64,000 bases of DNA from Streptomyces sp. TLI_235 (lineage in GTDB: Bacteria; Actinomycetota; Actinomycetes; Streptomycetales; Streptomycetaceae). The stretch is taken from the NCBI GenBank assembly GCA_002300355.1, contig NSGV01000001.1, forward strand, positions 3,224,001 through 3,288,000, given 5' to 3'. A program made the position numbers and the translations under genes. The notes below the pieces were generated by a model, which saw only the letters and a program-made list of their open reading frames with translations, was not told where the DNA came from and made no database searches. Of this stretch, positions 8,644-17,523 are shown in pieces (the stretch's first letter is position 1; each line of letters starts with the position of its first letter).

Positions 8644-9450
8644 TCAGCGGCGCCGGGCGACGGCGAAGATCCGGCGGAACGGGAAGACCGTGCCGTGCTC
8701 CCGCTCCGGGTAGGCCTCGCGCAGCAGCGCGCCGTAGGCGGCCAGGAACTCCTCCCGGTCGGCCGGGTCGGCGAGCCGGGAGAGGACGGGCCGCAGCGCC
8801 GTGCCCTTGACCCACTGGAGCACCGGGTCGGGGCCGGTGAGCAGGGTGAGGTAGGTGGTCTCCCAGACGTCGGCGGTGCAGTCGGCGCCGAGCAGGGTGT
8901 GCAGGTAGTCGGCGGGGTCGTGGACGCCGGCCCGCTGGGCCCCGGTGCCGAGGGCGTCCCGCCAGCGGGCGCTGCCGCGGAGGTCGGCGAGCAGGGCGTG
9001 GCTGGGGGCGTCGAAGTTGCCGGGCACCTGGAAGGCGAGGACGCCGCCGGGCTTGAGGGCGGCCGCCCAGCGGGCGACCAGGGGCAGGTGGTCCGGCCCG
9101 GTGGCGCCGTCGGGGTTGAGCCACTGCAGGGTGGCGTTGGAGACGATGGCGTCGGGGGCGGCGTCGGCCGGGTCCCAGCTGCGGGCGTCGGCGAGCCGGT
9201 AGGCGGCGCGGGGCTCGCCGGTGGCACGGGCGGTGGCGAGCATCTCCGGGGAGTCGTCGATGCCGGTGAGGTGGGCGTCGGGCCAGCGCTCGCGCAGGAC
9301 GGCGGTGGAGTTGCCGGGGCCGCAGCCGATGTCGAGGACGACCGGGGCGGCGGGCAGGGCGGGCATCCGGGCGACGAGTTCGTGCAGCGGGCGGGTGCGT
9401 TCGTCGGCGAAGCGGAGGTACTGCGCGGGGTCCCAACCGGTGGCGGACAT
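8644..9450 (-). CDS. tam: Trans-aconitate 2-methyltransferase-like SAM methyltransferase
   Basis: A 268-residue class I SAM-dependent methyltransferase. The N-terminus MSATGWDPAQYLRFADERTRP is the trans-aconitate methyltransferase signature. The SAM-binding motif I VLDIGCGPGNST is at about 37-48, the acidic motif II GIDDSPEM follows, and SNATLQWL matches the Tam family. The enzyme methylates trans-aconitate, detoxifying an inhibitor of aconitase. ATG 9450 is chosen for GGGAG upstream. The longer frame to 9477 would overlap the operator region. It is divergent from the marR gene, with two MarR-type boxes between them. Confidence 0.86.
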   Translation of the reverse strand: MSATGWDPAQYLRFADERTRPLHELVARMPALPAAPVVLDIGCGPGNSTAVLRERWPDAHLTGIDDSPEMLATARATGEPRAAYRLADARSWDPADAAPDAIVSNATLQWLNPDGATGPDHLPLVARWAAALKPGGVLAFQVPGNFDAPSHALLADLRGSARWRDALGTGAQRAGVHDPADYLHTLLGADCTADVWETTYLTLLTGPDPVLQWVKGTALRPVLSRLADPADREEFLAAYGALLREAYPEREHGTVFPFRRIFAVARRR

Positions 9451-9463
9451 GACGGCTCCCAAG

Positions 9464-9524
9464 TATCTCGACATCAAGATATCCAGTCGAGAGACTGCGC
9501 GTGAAAACTCTCGATGTCAAGAGA
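9464..9524. promoter_or_regulatory. Two MarR-type operator boxes between tam and marR
   Basis: Box 1 is TATCTCGACATCAAGATA (9464-9481) and box 2 is TCTCGATGTCAAGAGA (9509-9524). They share the core TCTCGAyrTCAAGA and each is an imperfect palindrome of the kind bound by MarR dimers. Box 2 ends one base before the -35 of the marR promoter and box 1 lies 14 bp before the tam start, which fits autorepression and co-repression of tam. Confidence 0.72.
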
Positions 9525-9525
9525 C

Positions 9526-9553
9526 TTCACATCGACACATCCCCCGATACACT
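9526..9553 (+). promoter_or_regulatory. Promoter of marR
   Basis: TTCACA (9526-9531), a 16-bp spacer and TACACT (9548-9553). The ATG is seven bases after the -10, so the message is probably leaderless. Confidence 0.6.
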
Positions 9554-9560
9554 GATCGTC

Positions 9561-10055
9561 ATGGAGGACGAGGTCGACCGTCTGGTCGCAGCATGGCGCC
9601 GTGAGCGCCCCGACCTCGACGTGGAACCGCTCGAGGTGCTCAGCCGGGTCAGTCGACTCGCCCGGCACCTCGACCGCGCCCGCCGCACCGCCTTCGCCGA
9701 GCACGGTCTGGAGCCCTGGGAGTTCGACGTGCTGACGGCGCTGCGCCGGGCCGGCACGCCCTACCAGCTCTCCCCCGGCCAGCTGCTCACCCAGACCCTG
9801 GTCACCTCCGGCACCATGACCAACCGGATCGACCGGCTCACCGGCAAGGGCCTCGTCCGCCGCCTGCCCGACCCGGACGACCGGCGCGGCGTCCTCGTCC
9901 GGCTCACCGACGACGGCCGCGACAAGGCCGACCAGGCGCTCGCCGGCCTGCTCGCCCACGAGCGCGAGCTCCTCGCCCAGCTCAGCTCCGGGCAGCAGGG
10001 TGAACTCGCCGCCCTGCTGCGCTGCCTCGTCGCCCCCTTCGACCAGGCCGGCTGA
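9561..10055 (+). CDS. MarR-family transcriptional regulator
   Basis: A 164-residue winged-helix protein. The recognition region TSGTMTNRIDRLTGKGLVRR and the wing RLPDPDDRRGVLVRLTDDG are clear MarR features. I chose ATG 9561 over the open frame from 9501 because the upstream codons cover the operator and promoter, and there is no ribosome-binding site. It is divergent from the methyltransferase gene. The two palindromic boxes in between make this an autoregulated local repressor with tam as likely target. The ligand is unknown. Confidence 0.88.
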   Translation: MEDEVDRLVAAWRRERPDLDVEPLEVLSRVSRLARHLDRARRTAFAEHGLEPWEFDVLTALRRAGTPYQLSPGQLLTQTLVTSGTMTNRIDRLTGKGLVRRLPDPDDRRGVLVRLTDDGRDKADQALAGLLAHERELLAQLSSGQQGELAALLRCLVAPFDQAG

Positions 10056-10064
10056 GCCGCCCGC

Positions 10065-11606
10065 TCAGAAGCCGTCCGGGTACGGGGAGGCCAGTGCAGG
10101 CACCGGCACGACCTCGGGCGTCCGGTAGCCCGGCAGCAGCTCCGCCAGCCGCTCGCGCACCTCGGCGTCCACGTTTCCCCGGGCCGCCTCGTACAGCCCG
10201 GTCAGCCCGCCCGCCAGGTCCTCCGGGCCGCCGCCGCCCGCCACCGTGGCGAAGATCCGGCCGTGCTCGGTCGGCAGCCGCTCCTCGCCCTCCGAGAACA
10301 GTGCCTCGTTGAGCTTCTCGCCCGCCCGCAGGCCGGTGTAGCGGATCTCCACCTCCTCGGCGCCGAGCTGCACCTGCCGGGCGAAGTTGTGCACCAGGTC
10401 GACGATCCGGACCGGCTCGCCCATGTCCAGGACGAAGACCTCGCCGCCCTCCGCCATCCGCCCGGCCTCCAGCACCAGGCCGACGGCCTCCTCGATGGTC
10501 ATGAAGAACCGGGTCACGTCCGGGTGGGTGATGGTCACCGGGCCGCCGCTGCGCAGCTGCTCCGCCAGCACCGAGAGCAGCGAGCCCCGCGAGCCCAGCA
10601 CGTTGCCGAAGCGCACCGCCGAGAACACCCCGGTGCCCAGGTTCCGGGCGTCGCGGGCGTTCGCCTGGACGATCAGCTCGGCCAGCCGCTTGCTCGCCCC
10701 CAGCACCGAGGTCGGATCGGCCGCCTTGTCGGTGGAGATCAGCACGAACCGCTCCACGCCGGTGGCCAGCGCCGCCTCCACCAGGTGGTCCGTGCCCAGG
10801 ACGTTCGACTTGACCGCCTCGCTCGGATGCCGTTCCAGCAGCGGCAGGTGCTTGTGCGCCGCCGCGTGGAAGACCACCTCGGGCCGCAGGTCGCGGAAGA
10901 TCTGCTGGATCCGCGGCCGGTCCCGGATGTCGGCGATCACCAGCGAGTCGTCGGTGAGCAGCGCCTCGCCCCAGATGTCCAACTGCAGCCGGTGCAGGTT
11001 CGACTCGTCGTGGTCCAGCATGTACAGCTCGGACGGGCCGAAGGCGTGCACCTGGCGGCAGAGCTCGCTGCCGATCGAACCGCCCGCGCCCGTCACCAGC
11101 ACCCGGCGGCCCTCGATCACCGCCCGCACGTCCGCCGAGACCACGTGGACCTCGTGACGGCCGATCAGCTTGTTGACGTCCAGGCTGCGCAGGTCCGAGC
11201 CGACCACCTCGCGGCGCAGCGCCGACAGGAAGGACGGCAGGTAGCGGACGGCCACCCCGGCCGCGGCCGCCGCCGTCGCCAGCGCCCGTACCTGCTGGTG
11301 CGGCAGCCCCGGGATCGCCAGCACCACCACCTGCGCGCGGTGGGTCACCGCCAGCGGCGTCAGCTCCGCCAGCGGGCCCAGCACCGGCACCCCGTCCACG
11401 GCGGTGCCCGCCTTGCCCGGGTCGTCGTCCAGGACGCCGACCGGGGCGAGTCCGAACTCCGGGGTCCGGAGCAGGTCGCGGACCAGCGCCGACCCGGCGG
11501 AGCCACCGCCGATCACCAGGGTGCGCAGGCCCGGCGGCTCGGCGGCCACCCCTGCGGCGGCAACGGACTGTGCATCGGGACGGGCGGCAGTGCTGTTCGG
11601 CGACAT
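10065..11606 (-). CDS. CapD/WbpM-type nucleotide-sugar 4,6-dehydratase, soluble form
   Basis: A 513-residue protein with two Rossmann-like parts. The N-terminal CoA-binding-like domain has GGGSAGSALVRDLL near residues 33-46. The extended-SDR domain has GAGGSIGSELCRQ from about 173, with the active-site segment STDKAADPTSVLGASKR (about 291-307; K306). As in the CapD/FlaA1 class the usual tyrosine of YxxxK is absent and a hydrophobic residue stands there. The four transmembrane helices of full WbpM/CapD proteins are missing, so this is a cytosolic version. Family members make 4-keto-6-deoxy sugars from UDP-GlcNAc. ATG 11606 has GGAGGA five bases upstream. Substrate uncertain. Confidence 0.85.
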   Translation of the reverse strand: MSPNSTAARPDAQSVAAAGVAAEPPGLRTLVIGGGSAGSALVRDLLRTPEFGLAPVGVLDDDPGKAGTAVDGVPVLGPLAELTPLAVTHRAQVVVLAIPGLPHQQVRALATAAAAAGVAVRYLPSFLSALRREVVGSDLRSLDVNKLIGRHEVHVVSADVRAVIEGRRVLVTGAGGSIGSELCRQVHAFGPSELYMLDHDESNLHRLQLDIWGEALLTDDSLVIADIRDRPRIQQIFRDLRPEVVFHAAAHKHLPLLERHPSEAVKSNVLGTDHLVEAALATGVERFVLISTDKAADPTSVLGASKRLAELIVQANARDARNLGTGVFSAVRFGNVLGSRGSLLSVLAEQLRSGGPVTITHPDVTRFFMTIEEAVGLVLEAGRMAEGGEVFVLDMGEPVRIVDLVHNFARQVQLGAEEVEIRYTGLRAGEKLNEALFSEGEERLPTEHGRIFATVAGGGGPEDLAGGLTGLYEAARGNVDAEVRERLAELLPGYRTPEVVPVPALASPYPDGF

Positions 11607-11696
11607 CTGTCCTCCGGTCTCCCTGACCTGACGGAGTCGGTACCTGGGTGTGGCGACGGGCCGATCCCCCGCCCGGCGCGGGCGCGAGGAAACGAT

Positions 11697-12539
11697 TCAG
11701 CCGACGCCCGGGCCTGCGTTCGAGGCGACGGTCGGCGGATGCGGTGGCGGAGCCGAGGCGGGCGGGGGCAGCGGCTCGGAGGGCGTGATCCCCGCCCGGC
11801 GGGCCACCGCGACGGCCGCGAGGGTGGAGTGCACCCCCAACTTGCCGAGGACGTTCTGCATATGGGTGCGGACGGTGTGCGGGGAGAGGTACAGCCGCTC
11901 GGCGACGGCCTGCCGGCCGAGACCGGCGACCATGCAGCGCAGCACCTCCTCCTCCCGCGGGGTCAGTGTGCCGACGAGGCGCTCGCTCTCCGTCCGGTCC
12001 CGCCGCGCGCTGGTCAACTCCCGTACCACGCCGGTCAGCAGGGCCGGCGGCAGATGCGTCTCGTCACGCAGCACACCGCGGACGACGGCCAGCAGCCGCC
12101 CCAGCGAGCTCTCCTTGGCGACCCAGCCCGAGGCACCCGCCTGCAGCGCGCGGACCGCGCGGCGCGGGTCGTCGCCGGTCGCGAGCACCACCGCGCGCAG
12201 CGCGGGATGAGCACGGCAGATCCGGCCCACCAGGGCGATCCCGTCGCCGGCCGACAGACCGGGGGGCGCCTCGCGGCGCGGCATCGGCACCACGGCGACC
12301 GGGGGGCGGCCGCGGGCCCTGGGCGGCAGCGGGCGGCCGGGCGCAGGGGTCAGGTCGGCGTCCACCAGGGCGATGTCGTACGGGCGGCCCTCGGCGGCGG
12401 CGCGCTCCAGCGCGCGTTCGGCCGCGGCCGAACTGCCGGCCGCGCCGACCTCGATCTCGGACTCGGCGGCGAGCGCCGCGGCCAGTGCCTCGGCGAAGAT
12501 GCGGTGGTCGTCGACCACCAGGACGCGAATACGTCCCAT
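11697..12539 (-). CDS. Orphan LuxR-family response regulator with insertion in receiver domain
   Basis: A 280-residue NarL/LuxR-type regulator. The receiver is recognisable: acidic pair D10/D11 in VVDDHRIF, candidate phosphoacceptor D60 in IALVDADL, T121 and K142 (WVAKESS). A proline/arginine-rich insertion of about 30 residues (64-95) follows D60 and is not normal for receivers. The helix-turn-helix spans about 191-250 (TLTPREEEVLRCMVAG, then SPHTVRTHMQNVLGKLGVHS). A proline-rich tail ends the protein. ATG 12539 is preceded by GGGGGG. There is no sensor kinase nearby. It lies downstream of galK and resembles the regulator at 16011, so the two flank the galactose operon. Confidence 0.86.
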   Translation of the reverse strand: MGRIRVLVVDDHRIFAEALAAALAAESEIEVGAAGSSAAAERALERAAAEGRPYDIALVDADLTPAPGRPLPPRARGRPPVAVVPMPRREAPPGLSAGDGIALVGRICRAHPALRAVVLATGDDPRRAVRALQAGASGWVAKESSLGRLLAVVRGVLRDETHLPPALLTGVVRELTSARRDRTESERLVGTLTPREEEVLRCMVAGLGRQAVAERLYLSPHTVRTHMQNVLGKLGVHSTLAAVAVARRAGITPSEPLPPPASAPPPHPPTVASNAGPGVG

Positions 12540-12736
12540 CGTTCGTCCCCCCTGCTCCGGCGCCGACCCCCACCGGTACCGGACTCAGCGTACGGGAGGG
12601 GCACGAGAAGGGTGGGGGATTGGTGAAGTTTCTTCATCCCCTGGTGATTTGACCTTCGCGCAGCAACCACGACCGCACGTCGGGGCAGCGGCACAACCAC
12701 GAGGGGGTGCCCTGGGCGCCCCTCGGTGACTGTCCG

Positions 12737-13870
12737 TCAGCTGATGCGGTGGGCGCCGGGGGCGGGGATCGCGGTGAAGGTGCGGGGGGCGGCGTAGCCG
12801 GCGTCGGTGAAGGCGCTGGTGACGGCGGCGGCGACGGTGTCGAGGGTGTCGGCGGCGGTCAGGGCGATGACGGAGCCGCCGAATCCGCCGCCGGTCATCC
12901 GGGCGCCGAGCGCGCCGGCCGCGACGGCGGTCTCCACGGCGAGGTCGGTCTCGGGGCAGGAGACGCGGTAGTCGTCGCGGAGCGAGGCGTGTCCGGCGGT
13001 GAGGATCGGCCCGAGGGCGGCGAGGTCGCCGAGGTCGAGGTGGGCGATCGCCTGCTGGACGCGGGCGTTCTCGGTGACCACGTGCCGGACCAGCGGCCGC
13101 AGTTCCGTGGGCAGCCGGTCGAGGGCGGCGTCCAGGCCCGCCGGGTCGAGGTCCCGCAGGGCGGGCAGGCCGAGGAGTGCGGCGGCGCGTTCGCAGCCGG
13201 CCCGCAGCTCGGCGTAGGCGCCGTCGGCGAGGTCGTGCTTGACCCGGGTGTCGACGACCAGGAGCCGCAGGCCGGCCCCGGCGAGGTCGAGCGGGACCTG
13301 CCGCTGGGCGAGGTCGCGGGTGTCGAGGAGGAGGGCGTTGCCCTCGGTGCAGCAGACCGAGGCCATCTGGTCCATGATCCCGCAGGGGACGCCGACGAAC
13401 TCGTTCTCGGCGCGCTGGGCGAGCCGGGCGAGCGCCGGGCGGTCGAGGCCGAGGCCGTGCAGGTCGTTGTAGGCCGCGGCGACGACGCACTCGACGGCGG
13501 CCGAGGAGGAGAGGCCCGCCCCGGTCGGCACGTCGCTGTCGATGTCGATGTCGGCGCCGCCGACCCGGTACCCGGCCGCGCGCAGCGTCCACACCACGGC
13601 GGCCGGGTACTTGGCCCAGCCGTCCACACTGCCGGGGACGAGGTCGGCGACCCGGAGCTCCACGGTGCCGCCGCCGGTCTGCTCGCTGTGCAGGCGGAGC
13701 AGGCCGTCGGTGCGGAGCCTGACGGCGGCGCGGGCGGCCTGCGGCAGGGCCACGGGCAGCACGAAGCCGTCGTTGTAGTCGGTGTGTTCGCCGATCAGGT
13801 TGACCCGGCCGGGTGCCGCCCAGACCCCTGCCGGGGCGGCGCCGTCGTGGACGGACTGGAAACCGGTCAT
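12737..13870 (-). CDS. galK: Galactokinase
   Basis: A 377-residue GHMP kinase that phosphorylates galactose at C1, the first step of the Leloir pathway. The galactokinase signature GRVNLIGEHTDYNDGFVLP (about 21-39), the ATP-binding motif PTGAGLSSSAAV (about 115-126) and the C-terminal GHMP motif GARMTGGGFGGS are present. The start ATG shares one base with the galE stop (TGATG), so translation is coupled. It is the last gene of galT-galE-galK. I see no strong terminator in the 197-bp gap to the next gene. Confidence 0.96.
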   Translation of the reverse strand: MTGFQSVHDGAAPAGVWAAPGRVNLIGEHTDYNDGFVLPVALPQAARAAVRLRTDGLLRLHSEQTGGGTVELRVADLVPGSVDGWAKYPAAVVWTLRAAGYRVGGADIDIDSDVPTGAGLSSSAAVECVVAAAYNDLHGLGLDRPALARLAQRAENEFVGVPCGIMDQMASVCCTEGNALLLDTRDLAQRQVPLDLAGAGLRLLVVDTRVKHDLADGAYAELRAGCERAAALLGLPALRDLDPAGLDAALDRLPTELRPLVRHVVTENARVQQAIAHLDLGDLAALGPILTAGHASLRDDYRVSCPETDLAVETAVAAGALGARMTGGGFGGSVIALTAADTLDTVAAAVTSAFTDAGYAAPRTFTAIPAPGAHRIS

Positions 13871-14829
13871 CAGGCTCGCTTCTCCAGGGTGAAGGCCCAG
13901 GCGTCGGCGACGATGTCGTCGAGTTCGGGGCGGCGGGGCTGCCAGCCGAGCGCCTCGTGGGCGCGGGCGGCGGAGGCGACCAGGACGGCCGGGTCGCCGG
14001 GGCGGCGCTCGGAGACGACGACGGGGATCTCGCGGCCGGTCACGCGCTTGACCGACTCGATGACCTCGCGGACGGAGAAGCCGTTGCCGTTGCCGAGGTT
14101 GCAGATCAGGTGCTCGCCGGGCTTGGCGGCGTCGAGGGCGAGCAGGTGGGCCTCGGCGAGGTCGGCGACGTGGATGTAGTCGCGGATGCAGGTGCCGTCC
14201 GGGGTCGGGTAGTCGTCGCCGAAGACGGAGATGTGCGGGCGCTGGCCGAGGGCGGCCTGGAAGACCAGCGGGATGAGGTGCGACTCGGGGTCGTGGCGCT
14301 CGCCGTAGGAGCCGTACGCGCCGGCGACGTTGAAGTAGCGGAGCGACACCGCGGCCAGGCCGTGGGCGACCGCCTCACTGGTGATCAGGTGGTCCACGGC
14401 GAGCTTGGTGGCGCCGTAGGTGTTGGTCGGCGAGGTGCGCGCGGTCTCCGCGATCGGGACGACCTCGGGCTCGCCGTACACGGCGGCGGTGGAGGAGAAG
14501 ACGAGCTTGCGGACGCCGGCCTTGCGCATCGCGGAGATCAGCTCCAGCGAGCCGGCCACGTTGTTGCGCCAGTACTTCTCCGGGTCGGCGACGGACTCGC
14601 CGACCTGCGAGGAGGCGGCGAAGTGCAGGACGCCGTCGAAGGAGCCGTCGAGCACGTCGGCGGCGTCCTGGATCCGGCCGCGGACGAACTCGACGCCGGC
14701 CGGGACGCCCTCGGCGAAGCCGGTGGACAGGTCGTCGAGCACGGTGACCTGGTGGCCCGCCTCCAGCAGGTGGGCGGCGACCACACTGCCGACGTAGCCG
14801 GCGCCACCCGTGACCAGGTACTTACTCAT
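13870..14829 (-). CDS. galE: UDP-glucose 4-epimerase
   Basis: A 319-residue extended short-chain dehydrogenase that interconverts UDP-galactose and UDP-glucose using bound NAD. The NAD loop GGAGYVGS is at about 8-15, the catalytic serine/threonine sits in [10 protein letters not shown] (about 111-120), and the YxxxK pair is Y138/K142 in [15 protein letters not shown] and [11 protein letters not shown] are typical substrate-side motifs. Its ATG overlaps the galT stop by four bases (ATGA), and it runs into galK with a one-base overlap. Confidence 0.96.
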   Translation of the reverse strand: MSKYLVTGGAGYVGSVVAAHLLEAGHQVTVLDDLSTGFAEGVPAGVEFVRGRIQDAADVLDGSFDGVLHFAASSQVGESVADPEKYWRNNVAGSLELISAMRKAGVRKLVFSSTAAVYGEPEVVPIAETARTSPTNTYGATKLAVDHLITSEAVAHGLAAVSLRYFNVAGAYGSYGERHDPESHLIPLVFQAALGQRPHISVFGDDYPTPDGTCIRDYIHVADLAEAHLLALDAAKPGEHLICNLGNGNGFSVREVIESVKRVTGREIPVVVSERRPGDPAVLVASAARAHEALGWQPRRPELDDIVADAWAFTLEKRA

Positions 14830-15926
14830 GATGCGACCTCCCGCAGGCGCTGTGCCGCCCGCTCGGGCGACACATCGTTGACGAACGCGTCCATGCCGGA
14901 CTCGACGCCGGCAAGGAACTTGAGCTTGCCCACCGTACGACGAATCGTGAACAGCTCCAGATGCAGCGCCAGCTCCTCGCCGTCGAGGGCGGGCGCCTGG
15001 TGCCAGGCCGCGATGTACGGCGTCGGCTGGGCCTGCTCATTGTGCCCGGGCTCGATGAACAGCCGGTCGAAGCGGCGCAGAAGTTCCAGGTAGACGCCGG
15101 GGAACTCGGCGCGCTCGGCCTCGGTGAGCCGGGTGAGGTCGGGCACCCGGCGGTTCGGGTACAGGTGCACCTCGTAGGGCCAGCGGGCGGCGAAGGGGAC
15201 GAAGGCCGTCCAGTGCTCGCCGGCCAGCACCACCCGGACGGGGTCGGCGCGTTCGGCGGCGAGCAGGTCCTCGAAGAGGTTGCGGCCGGTGCGGGCCCGG
15301 TGCTCGGCGGCCCGTTCCAGGGCGCGGGCGGTCCGCGGGGGGACGAACGGGAAGGCGTAGATCTGCCCGTGCGGGTGGGCGAGGGTGACGCCGATCTCGG
15401 CGCCGCGGTTCTCGAAGCAGTAGACCTGGCGGACGTCGGGCAGCGCGGACAGGTCCGCCGTCCGGTCCGTCCAGGCGTCGAGGACGAGGCGGGCCTGCTG
15501 CTCGCTCAGGTCGGCGAAGGAGAGCGCGTGGTCGGCGGTGAAGCAGACCACCTCGCAGCGGCCGGTGCCGGGGGCCCGCTCGGCGACCGGGTGCCCGGGG
15601 CCCGCGGCGTGGTCGGCGGCGGCGGCCAGTGATGGGAAGCGGTTCTCGAAGACCGCGACCTGGTAGTCGGGGGCCGGGATCTCACTGAGCCGTCCATCGC
15701 GGGACGGGCAGAGCGGGCACTCGTCGGCCGGCGGGTGGTAGGTGCGGCCCTGCCGGTGGGCGGCGACGGTCACCCAGTCGCCGGTGACCGGGTCCCGGCG
15801 GATCTCGGAGAGGCTCGCGGCGGGCTCCAGCGGACGCAGGTCGACGGAGTCCCGCAGGACGGAGTCGTCCGCGTCGAAGTACAGGAGCTCGCGGCCGTCC
15901 GCGAGCTTGGTGACGGTCTTCTTCAC
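14826..15926 (-). CDS. galT: Galactose-1-phosphate uridylyltransferase
   Basis: A 366-residue HIT-superfamily enzyme that swaps UMP between UDP-glucose and galactose 1-phosphate. The active site HPHGQ is at about 184-188 with H186 as the expected nucleophile. CPLC (70-73) is the usual N-terminal metal pair. GTG 15926 is preceded by GGAGCAG at suitable spacing. First gene of the galTEK operon. A 10-bp direct repeat 26 bp upstream is a candidate operator. Confidence 0.95.
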   Translation of the reverse strand: MKKTVTKLADGRELLYFDADDSVLRDSVDLRPLEPAASLSEIRRDPVTGDWVTVAAHRQGRTYHPPADECPLCPSRDGRLSEIPAPDYQVAVFENRFPSLAAAADHAAGPGHPVAERAPGTGRCEVVCFTADHALSFADLSEQQARLVLDAWTDRTADLSALPDVRQVYCFENRGAEIGVTLAHPHGQIYAFPFVPPRTARALERAAEHRARTGRNLFEDLLAAERADPVRVVLAGEHWTAFVPFAARWPYEVHLYPNRRVPDLTRLTEAERAEFPGVYLELLRRFDRLFIEPGHNEQAQPTPYIAAWHQAPALDGEELALHLELFTIRRTVGKLKFLAGVESGMDAFVNDVSPERAAQRLREVAS

Positions 15927-15952
15927 GGTGAACTGCTCCGATCTCCTCGCTC

Positions 15953-15972
15953 TCCAACATATTCAAACATGT
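15953..15972. promoter_or_regulatory. Direct repeat upstream of galT, candidate operator
   Basis: TCCAACATAT (15953-15962) and TCAAACATGT (15963-15972) form adjacent 10-bp direct repeats, unusually AT-rich for this genome. They lie between the galT start and the end of the preceding regulator gene. Adjacent direct repeats fit a DeoR-type or similar regulator of galactose use, but no regulator of that family is in the window. Confidence 0.45.
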
Positions 15973-16010
15973 CCGACCACAAGTCAACAGATGGACGGGG
16001 CGGGAGGGAC

Positions 16011-16685
16011 TCAGGCGGACCGGTCGACCCGGTCGAGCAGTCCGGTCCGGGCGGCCACCGCCGCCGCCTCCAGCCGGGACCGGGCGCCGAGCTTCACCAG
16101 CACCCGCTGCACATGGGTCCTGGCGGTGCTGGAGGCGATGCCCATGCCGGCCGCGATGGCCGCGGTGTCCTCACCCTCGGCGATCCGCGCCAGCACCTGC
16201 GCCTCGCGCCGGGTCAGCAGCCGCAGCAGCCGCACGGCGTCGTCGTCCGGCTCGGCGGCGGGCCGCAGCAGCGCCTCGAACGCGCCCTGCAGCACCTCGA
16301 CGGCGACCGCCGCCTCCCCTGCCCGGACCCGGGCGACCGCCCGCTCGACGACCTCGATCCGCTCGTCGCTGCGCACATAGCCGGCCGCCCCGGCGGCGAA
16401 GGCGGCCGCCACCCGGCCGGGGTCGCCGACCGGGCCGAGCACGACGACGGCCACCTCGGGCCGCTCGGCCCGCAGCCACCGGAGCGGGGCGAAGAGGTCC
16501 TCGCCCCCGGCCGGTTCGGCCAGGCCCAGCAGGCAGACCTCGGGCCGACGCCCGGCGACCAGGCCGCCGACCGCGGCGGCGGGGGCGCCCACCCCGAGGA
16601 CGCGGTGTCCGCGCAGCCTGAGCGCGGCGGCCAGCGCCTCGGCCAGCAGGCGGTGGTCGTCGACGATCACGAGCCGAACGCCCAC
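16011..16685 (-). CDS. Atypical LuxR-family response regulator lacking the phosphoacceptor aspartate
   Basis: A 224-residue receiver plus helix-turn-helix protein (HTH about 157-216: LLTRREAQVLARIAEG, then SSTARTHVQRVLVKLGARS). The acidic pair D9/D10 is kept, but the phosphoacceptor position reads CLLGLAEP, with glycine 54 instead of aspartate, and the conserved lysine is R105. Classical phosphorylation is therefore unlikely, and it may be a constitutive or ligand-binding regulator. GTG 16685 is chosen because GGGGGAGGG lies upstream. The open frame to 16916 would run into the tRNA. It is a distant paralogue of the regulator at 11697. Confidence 0.84.
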   Translation of the reverse strand: MGVRLVIVDDHRLLAEALAAALRLRGHRVLGVGAPAAAVGGLVAGRRPEVCLLGLAEPAGGEDLFAPLRWLRAERPEVAVVVLGPVGDPGRVAAAFAAGAAGYVRSDERIEVVERAVARVRAGEAAVAVEVLQGAFEALLRPAAEPDDDAVRLLRLLTRREAQVLARIAEGEDTAAIAAGMGIASSTARTHVQRVLVKLGARSRLEAAAVAARTGLLDRVDRSA

Positions 16686-16833
16686 GGCGCCCTCCCCCAG
16701 TCCCCCGTGCCGGCCGCCGGGCGCCTCGGCATCCGGCGCGACGCTTGACGCACCATCACAGCGCATCCCCGGCGACTCCGCCAGGCCGCCCCCGGGGCAC
16801 CTCGCCCGAATTCGAACCGCATCGGAAAACGCC

Positions 16834-16863
16834 GAAGGCCCTCGCCTTGCGGCGAGGGCCTTC
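16834..16863 (-). terminator. Terminator of tRNA-Thr
   Basis: A 13-bp perfect stem (16834-16846 with 16851-16863), loop TTGC, followed on the minus strand by GGCGTTTTCC. Confidence 0.85.
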
Positions 16864-16874
16864 GTACTCTCTGG

Positions 16875-16947
16875 AGCCCCCATGCGGAATCGAACCGCAG
16901 ACCTTCTCCTTACCATGGAGACGCTCTACCGACTGAGCTATAGGGGC
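16875..16947 (-). tRNA. tRNA-Thr (anticodon GGU)
   Basis: On the minus strand the acceptor GCCCCTA pairs with TGGGGGC. The anticodon stem TCTCC/GGAGA carries the loop ATGGTAA, anticodon GGT. The T-arm is TGCGG-TTCGATT-CCGCA and the discriminator is T. CCA is encoded directly after it (complement of 16872-16874), unlike the other two tRNAs here. Confidence 0.95.
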
Positions 16948-17053
16948 TTGTTCTCGGTGCGTTCCCGGTGTTCCCCGCGAACGAGGAAGACATTACAGGG
17001 TCCGCGACCGGAAAGGGAAATCGGTCGCGGCCGTCCCGATCTGCCCCGCAGGC

Positions 17054-17503
17054 TCAGACCTGCGGCGCGCAGGCGCCGTCGTGCGCCTGGTCGAAGCGCT
17101 CGCGCGCCGCGACCACCTGGCCGGCGTACGACTCCACCCAGTCGCCGAGCGGGGCGATCCGCTCGGCCAGCGTGCGGCCGAGCGGCAGCAGCTCGTAGAC
17201 GACCCGCGGCGGGGTCTCCGGGTGGACGGTCCGCAGCACCAGCCCGTCCCGTTCGAGGGCGCGCAGGGACTGGGTGAGCATCTTGCGACTGACCCCGCCG
17301 ACCGAGCGCTGGAGTTCGGAGAACCGCTGCTCGCCGCAGGTGTGCAGGCTCAGCACGAGCAGCAGTGACCACTTGTCGGCGAGCTCCGCGAAGACGTCCC
17401 GGCTGGGGCAGACGGCCGCGAAGATGTCGAACCCCTGATCGCCCTCGGGACAGGACGCGGGGCTCTCGGTCTGCTGGTCGGCGGTCTGCTGCGGGGTGGC
17501 CAT
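17054..17503 (-). CDS. HxlR-family winged-helix regulator
   Basis: A 149-residue protein with the HxlR core FAELADKWSLLLVLSL, then RFSELQRSVGGVSRKMLTQSL (recognition helix), and the wing VLRTVHPETPPRVVYELLPLG. One cysteine (CPSRD, upstream of the core) is of the kind used for redox or aldehyde sensing in this family, and another is in CGEQ. ATG 17503 lies six bases from a TACCCT hexamer (17515-17510), so the message may be leaderless. It is divergent from a flavodoxin-like quinone reductase gene, the classical HxlR/YodB arrangement. Confidence 0.88.
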   Translation of the reverse strand: MATPQQTADQQTESPASCPEGDQGFDIFAAVCPSRDVFAELADKWSLLLVLSLHTCGEQRFSELQRSVGGVSRKMLTQSLRALERDGLVLRTVHPETPPRVVYELLPLGRTLAERIAPLGDWVESYAGQVVAARERFDQAHDGACAPQV

Positions 17504-17523
17504 GCCGCAAGGGTAGCGCCGAC

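Noticed and set aside
10263..12626. A 787-codon plus-strand frame over the dehydratase and response-regulator genes
   Set aside because: Shadow of two recognisable minus-strand genes. No ribosome-binding site and no domain.
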